A DNA stretch of 64,000 nt from Argopecten irradians (Eukaryota > Mollusca > Bivalvia > Pectinida > Pectinidae), in NCBI RefSeq assembly GCF_041381155.1, contig NC_091134.1, positions 41,499,338-41,563,337 of the forward strand, written 5' to 3'. Numbering within the stretch: the stretch's first letter is position 1; each line of letters opens with the position of its first letter. Shown one piece after another: positions 60,007 to 64,000 of the stretch. Both the position numbers and the translations under genes were made by a program. The notes beneath the pieces are model-generated. The model saw only the letters and a program-made list of their open reading frames with translations, was not told where the DNA came from and searched no databases.

Positions 60007-60160
60007 TTTAATACCATAATTTTGCCCCACTGTGGTGGCAAAACATCTAGAATTGTCTCCATGAAAAGAGTTATTTTCTCTCTTCGCCCTCGAGAAAATA
60101 ACAACACTTTACGGGGAGACAAATCTAGATGTATCCCTCCATAGACGGCCATAATTGTAT
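60007..60160. mobile_element. Foldback element, CCCTCGAG relative
   Basis: Palindrome centred at ~60085: ACATCTAGAATTGTCTCC ... TTATTTTCTC, TCTTCGCCCTC, GAGAAAATAA ... GGGGAGACAAATCTAGATGT. The centre resembles that of 36713-36858. Confidence 0.75.
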
Positions 60161-61174
60161 ACTTCATCACCCATACTAAAGAGTGTACAGCTTGTAGACC
60201 ATAATATAAAACACATATGTATCATTTGCGGATATCTAAAAACAGCTTTTTTAATGTTGCATCGTTATAACGTTATTGTGAATCTCAATATTGCCACTAT
60301 ATACATTTAATTTCATGTGAGCATCTTATAAATCTGTACGACCATGAAGAGTTGCCTTTGATGAGAGTAGTCATTGTCTGTAATCAATGATTCATTCGAT
60401 TATAGCATGGACATTAACACATGTGATATTAATTACATGACAACATTGATATTTCCCAAACACAATGACAAACTTTATAATAAGATTGAACGCTATGGTT
60501 TGATGTAAGTGTTTTCCTGTACCGTAGTTTATGTTTGTCTGTCATGGTCTATTTGATATAACGACATAACAGCTCGTCCAACTCGACATATTCTTATACT
60601 CTCAGACGCCGTCTTGTGTAGGATTTATGCGTGTTTAAAGTGGCAGGTTGATATGCTGGCTAGGGTACGATCCAGAGGACCTTGCGATGAAACCATTAGT
60701 GAGATACATGGCGCTTAGAACTACACAACGGTAGACAGATACGCCAACCTGAAGATATCAGTATAGAATTACATAACATGGAAATAAGTAATGAATCCAG
60801 CTTATCTGGAAAGATTCTATCCAGCAGTCACCTGCAGATTGATGCTCAAACCTTAAAACATTTCAAGGATATTGTCTTACTTCGAAATCTAAGGAAACTT
60901 TCTCTGTGTACAATGTGATGCGTGTGTGAATATCTGTATGTTTTGGGAGGCTGCGGTATATTCGTGCAATGTCGATTGGAAATAAACGGCTTGTGAATTT
61001 AGCGTTCATATTATTTTGTCTTAGTTATGATATTTTTGATGAGTGTGAACTTTTTAACGAATATTTATATCATTACGAATCAAATTAAACGTAATAAATA
61101 GAAATAAAGTATAGAGAGAAAGTTTAAGAACCAGGTGCCCCAAAAGAGTTAGTTAATGAAATGGATTTATTTTG

Positions 61175-61281
61175 TTACGAATGAGAGATGAAACGGTGTA
61201 TCCGGACAAAAGCCGTCAATATACCCGGCATGTCTGGCATGTCCTCCACGTGGGTGTCGAACTTGACGTTGGGGAGCCTAC
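61175..61281 (-). CDS. Possible terminal exon, unknown gene
   Basis: After a weak acceptor (ccgatataag) the minus strand reads RLPNVKFDTHVEDMPDMPGI and on to HRFISHS, then TAA at 61175-61177, with AATAAA at 61166-61171 only a few bases later. GC content is higher than its surroundings. No upstream partner exon was found in the remaining 2.7 kb and no homologue is recalled. Confidence 0.25.
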
Positions 61282-61299
61282 CTTATATCGGAGGAAACG

Positions 61300-64000
61300 G
61301 TGAAGTTTTTATAAAGGTACATATGCCATTCAACTTGTTTTCTATTATTGACATTTACAAAATTGATTTTTGAACTATTTGTACACTATCTGTTAAACTA
61401 ATCAATGTCATGAAATTATTTATTTACGCTTCAAGACACGAAAGTTAACATTACAAAAACATTGGTTGGCTGGTGTTTTGGTTAGCTTGACTTCATATTA
61501 ACAGTGTCTTTTGTATGCGGCGTGCTACGAGTGTCAAGTACGTGACGTGTGTTTTGAATGACTTTAATTTGAGTCTCCTTGCAATAGAGGAACTCAGTAT
61601 TATATCAATGAAAAATGCCACCGTAGACACCAAACAAGCACATCCCATCTGGTCACATTATACTAACAACTGGGGAACCAGTCGTCCCACTCTCTTAATG
61701 TTGATCGTTGAGCTGGAGCAGGGACTACCACTTTTATATACTTAAGTGTGTTACGGCTTGTGACAGACATGGGCGAACGCTCAACTGAAGTTTAAACTTG
61801 AGGCGGTGTCAAAGGAGACGTTTGAACGAAAAATTCCAGTAGGGACACGAGAAACACAAATGATGTACAGAACACACACTTCTCTTCGAAATCAAGAGTG
61901 TTGACAAGTTTGCCCTAAAATATTTGCTTGATATATATTTGCTATGTTCTTATTCACTGCAAGATACATGTACTGGCATTCTGCCCAAAACTGGTTGGCT
62001 GGTACATTATTTATAGATGTAAAACTACCACCTACTGTAGGTATCTATTGCGTCATTACTGCTCAGCAATTCGGTAATTTACACCAATGTCCATATAAAG
62101 CGATAACTTATAAATTGTTTAGACAAATCTGATGAAGAATGACACTTTAAGGTAATTATAAACTATACTCACATTAACTATTACGCTCGGTATCATCTCT
62201 GTTTATATGAATGATACAATAACCCGTAGGACCTGCAGAATGGATTATTTAATGGTCTATACTTGACAAAATTAATCTCCAAGTAAAACATAAAGTTGAT
62301 AACACAGGTTAAAAAACATCAACAGTATTTATCTTTTTTATTTTGTCATGAACATTTAAGAAATCCAAAACTTACACGAAAGATAAATTACAGTATTCAA
62401 AAACAATTCGTGAAATGCTTAATTTTAATTGTGCGTCCTTCTGAGGAAAAAACCACTTATTTTACACACGCATCCCCTTATAATCTCTGCCATATATAAT
62501 GCATCGTTAATCTGAAATGTGTGGGTGTATCTATATGTTCCAGAGTTAAACTATGTATTTACATGAAGTAAAATAGAAATTCCGTGTAGTTCTTCCATTT
62601 AATTTCATTTAAAATCCGCGTTTTATTTTATTTTATAACTTCTAGGAAAACAAACAGTTATTTTTAGATCCTTCCGAAATCAGACTAGGTACAGTATTAT
62701 CACCTTTAATTGAATCAATTTGAGTTTATACGGGATTAATTCTCCCTATGTGCTAGTTAAGAGAGCAACGACATCCACATGGAATGTCCCGATGACATTT
62801 TTATTGTCTATATCTAATTATAGATTTCGATTAACTTGTCTATGGCTACTAGAGTTCGTTGCCCTTCACTAATTGAGTTTTGATCCTAAGTTCGTCCCTT
62901 GTCTTCTATAACGGAAGAGTCAATTGATGATGGTCACCAGCAGGTGTTGGTATCCTAAAAAGGGCAGGGGTGGTCAGTGTTAATGGTCTAATTACTTTTT
63001 CCTGTTCTGTCCCAGCTAATACCATTATCTGTGCCACGTGCCGCAATAAGACTTATTGCCCGTTATTAGAGCTGACCAGACCTACTTGTGGACGGACATT
63101 TCGTATAAGCGTAATGGCCATCTATTGGTAAGTGACCAGAGTATCATCATTATATTTCATTCAGTAATGTTTGTGGTAATTGCGGTCTATAATGTCTCAA
63201 TGTTAATTACAATATATCGTATTCATCCGTAACTAGATTAAGAGTTTCGCAAAGAAACGCCCTTAACAATTAAACACTAACGCATTTTATAAATTTCCTT
63301 ATTTTTACCATATGTTAGCACCATTATAGTATTTCATGTCTAAACTCTTTAATGCAAGAGAATTAAATCGAGAGCCTCTGATGAATGTACGCTTAATGCC
63401 CGGGATTGTCAGTGAACAACAAAAATCGCGAAATCGTCGCGGAAAGCAGACATACTTTCGATGCAATTCGTGACGGCGCATACAGCAGACATAGTCGGCA
63501 CAAGATCTAAACAATCAAGTTACAGAATAGAGATTTCACGACTGTCGTGTTGTCAATGCTGAACACAGAACCATCCTTGATAAGTATATTTGGTGTTAAT
63601 TGTCTTTTCCATACCATATCCTGCAACAAGTGCTGCGGACACACGCTGGCCACTGTTATAAAGCATTAAAACGTTGTATAGCATCCTCCTGCCAGACGCG
63701 TTATGGATTGGAGCCCCACAATTGTCCCTAAACAGGTACCGTTATACAAAAGTGAGACATGAACGATGAACACACGGTTCGAGTGAGGGAATTAGTCTGA
63801 GAAGGTATAATGCTATTGTATTATCATGGCTAAGGTATATAGATAAAAAGTTAAAGGCTTGGTCATCACGTAGCCGCCGGGGAATTGAAACAATACTGAC
63901 AATTTCTTTGTGAAGCGTTGTCATGGTAACCATCCTATATCTTGACTGATCAAATATCTTTATCAACCAGTGGACATTACACAATGTGGCACCACACTTA
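61300..64000. other. No supported feature except repeat remnants
   Basis: AT-rich. 61665-61830 is a dispersed-repeat remnant shared with 12.4 and 51.7 kb. Nothing else could be supported. Confidence 0.45.

Noticed and set aside
60640-60720. Possible tRNA-like Pol III boxes (TGGCAGGTTGA, GGGTACGATCC)
   Set aside because: The B box has several mismatches and no acceptor stem can be paired.

Overview
The window looks like nuclear DNA of a lophotrochozoan animal, most likely a bivalve mollusc. It is AT-rich, genes are small exons split by long introns with GT-AG borders, and much of the rest is short DNA transposons, foldback elements and tandem arrays. One element has the build of the 'pearl' elements described from bivalves (flanks, a core of ~155-bp repeats, then a tetranucleotide run). 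No database search was possible; all gene calls come from reading translated exons and splice sites by eye.

Layout. (1) 0.9-5.4 kb, minus strand: first three coding exons of a gene that resembles KIAA2012, cut by the left window edge, with a dead CR1/L2-type LINE in an intron. (2) 5.75-10.1 kb, plus strand: TMEM258, an oligosaccharyltransferase subunit, complete, with an intron carrying perfect U12-type (minor spliceosome) signals. Genes 1 and 2 are head to head, under 400 bp apart. (3) 10.5-12.1 kb: a 47-bp minisatellite. (4) 12.6-26.8 kb, minus strand: three tandem secreted C-type lectin paralogues. B (18.35-20.55 kb) is intact; A (12.6-17.05 kb) lacks two of five exons; C (21.3-26.8 kb) has all exons but one +1 frameshift. 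(5) 29.1-29.6 kb: a nearly perfect 39-bp array. (6) 30.55-54.45 kb, minus strand: a complete synaptotagmin-12 gene, 8 coding exons and 412 aa. Its first coding exon (start codon plus membrane anchor) lies in a ~1.5-kb tandem duplication, so two interchangeable first exons exist. A pearl-like element, a TTAA-flanked element, several MITEs and foldbacks, and a cluster of three perfect CRE sites sit in its introns. (7) 55.3-64 kb: essentially gene-free, with one weak candidate terminal exon at 61.2 kb on the minus strand.

The genes do not form a pathway. TMEM258 is a housekeeping protein of N-glycosylation in the ER, the lectins are secreted sugar-binding proteins of the kind expanded in bivalve immunity, and SYT12 is a membrane-trafficking protein whose calcium ligands are largely lost. 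The most notable observations are the U12 intron, the duplicated SYT12 first exon with an overlapping upstream ORF, the CRE triplet, and several non-autonomous transposon families with readable termini and target-site duplications.
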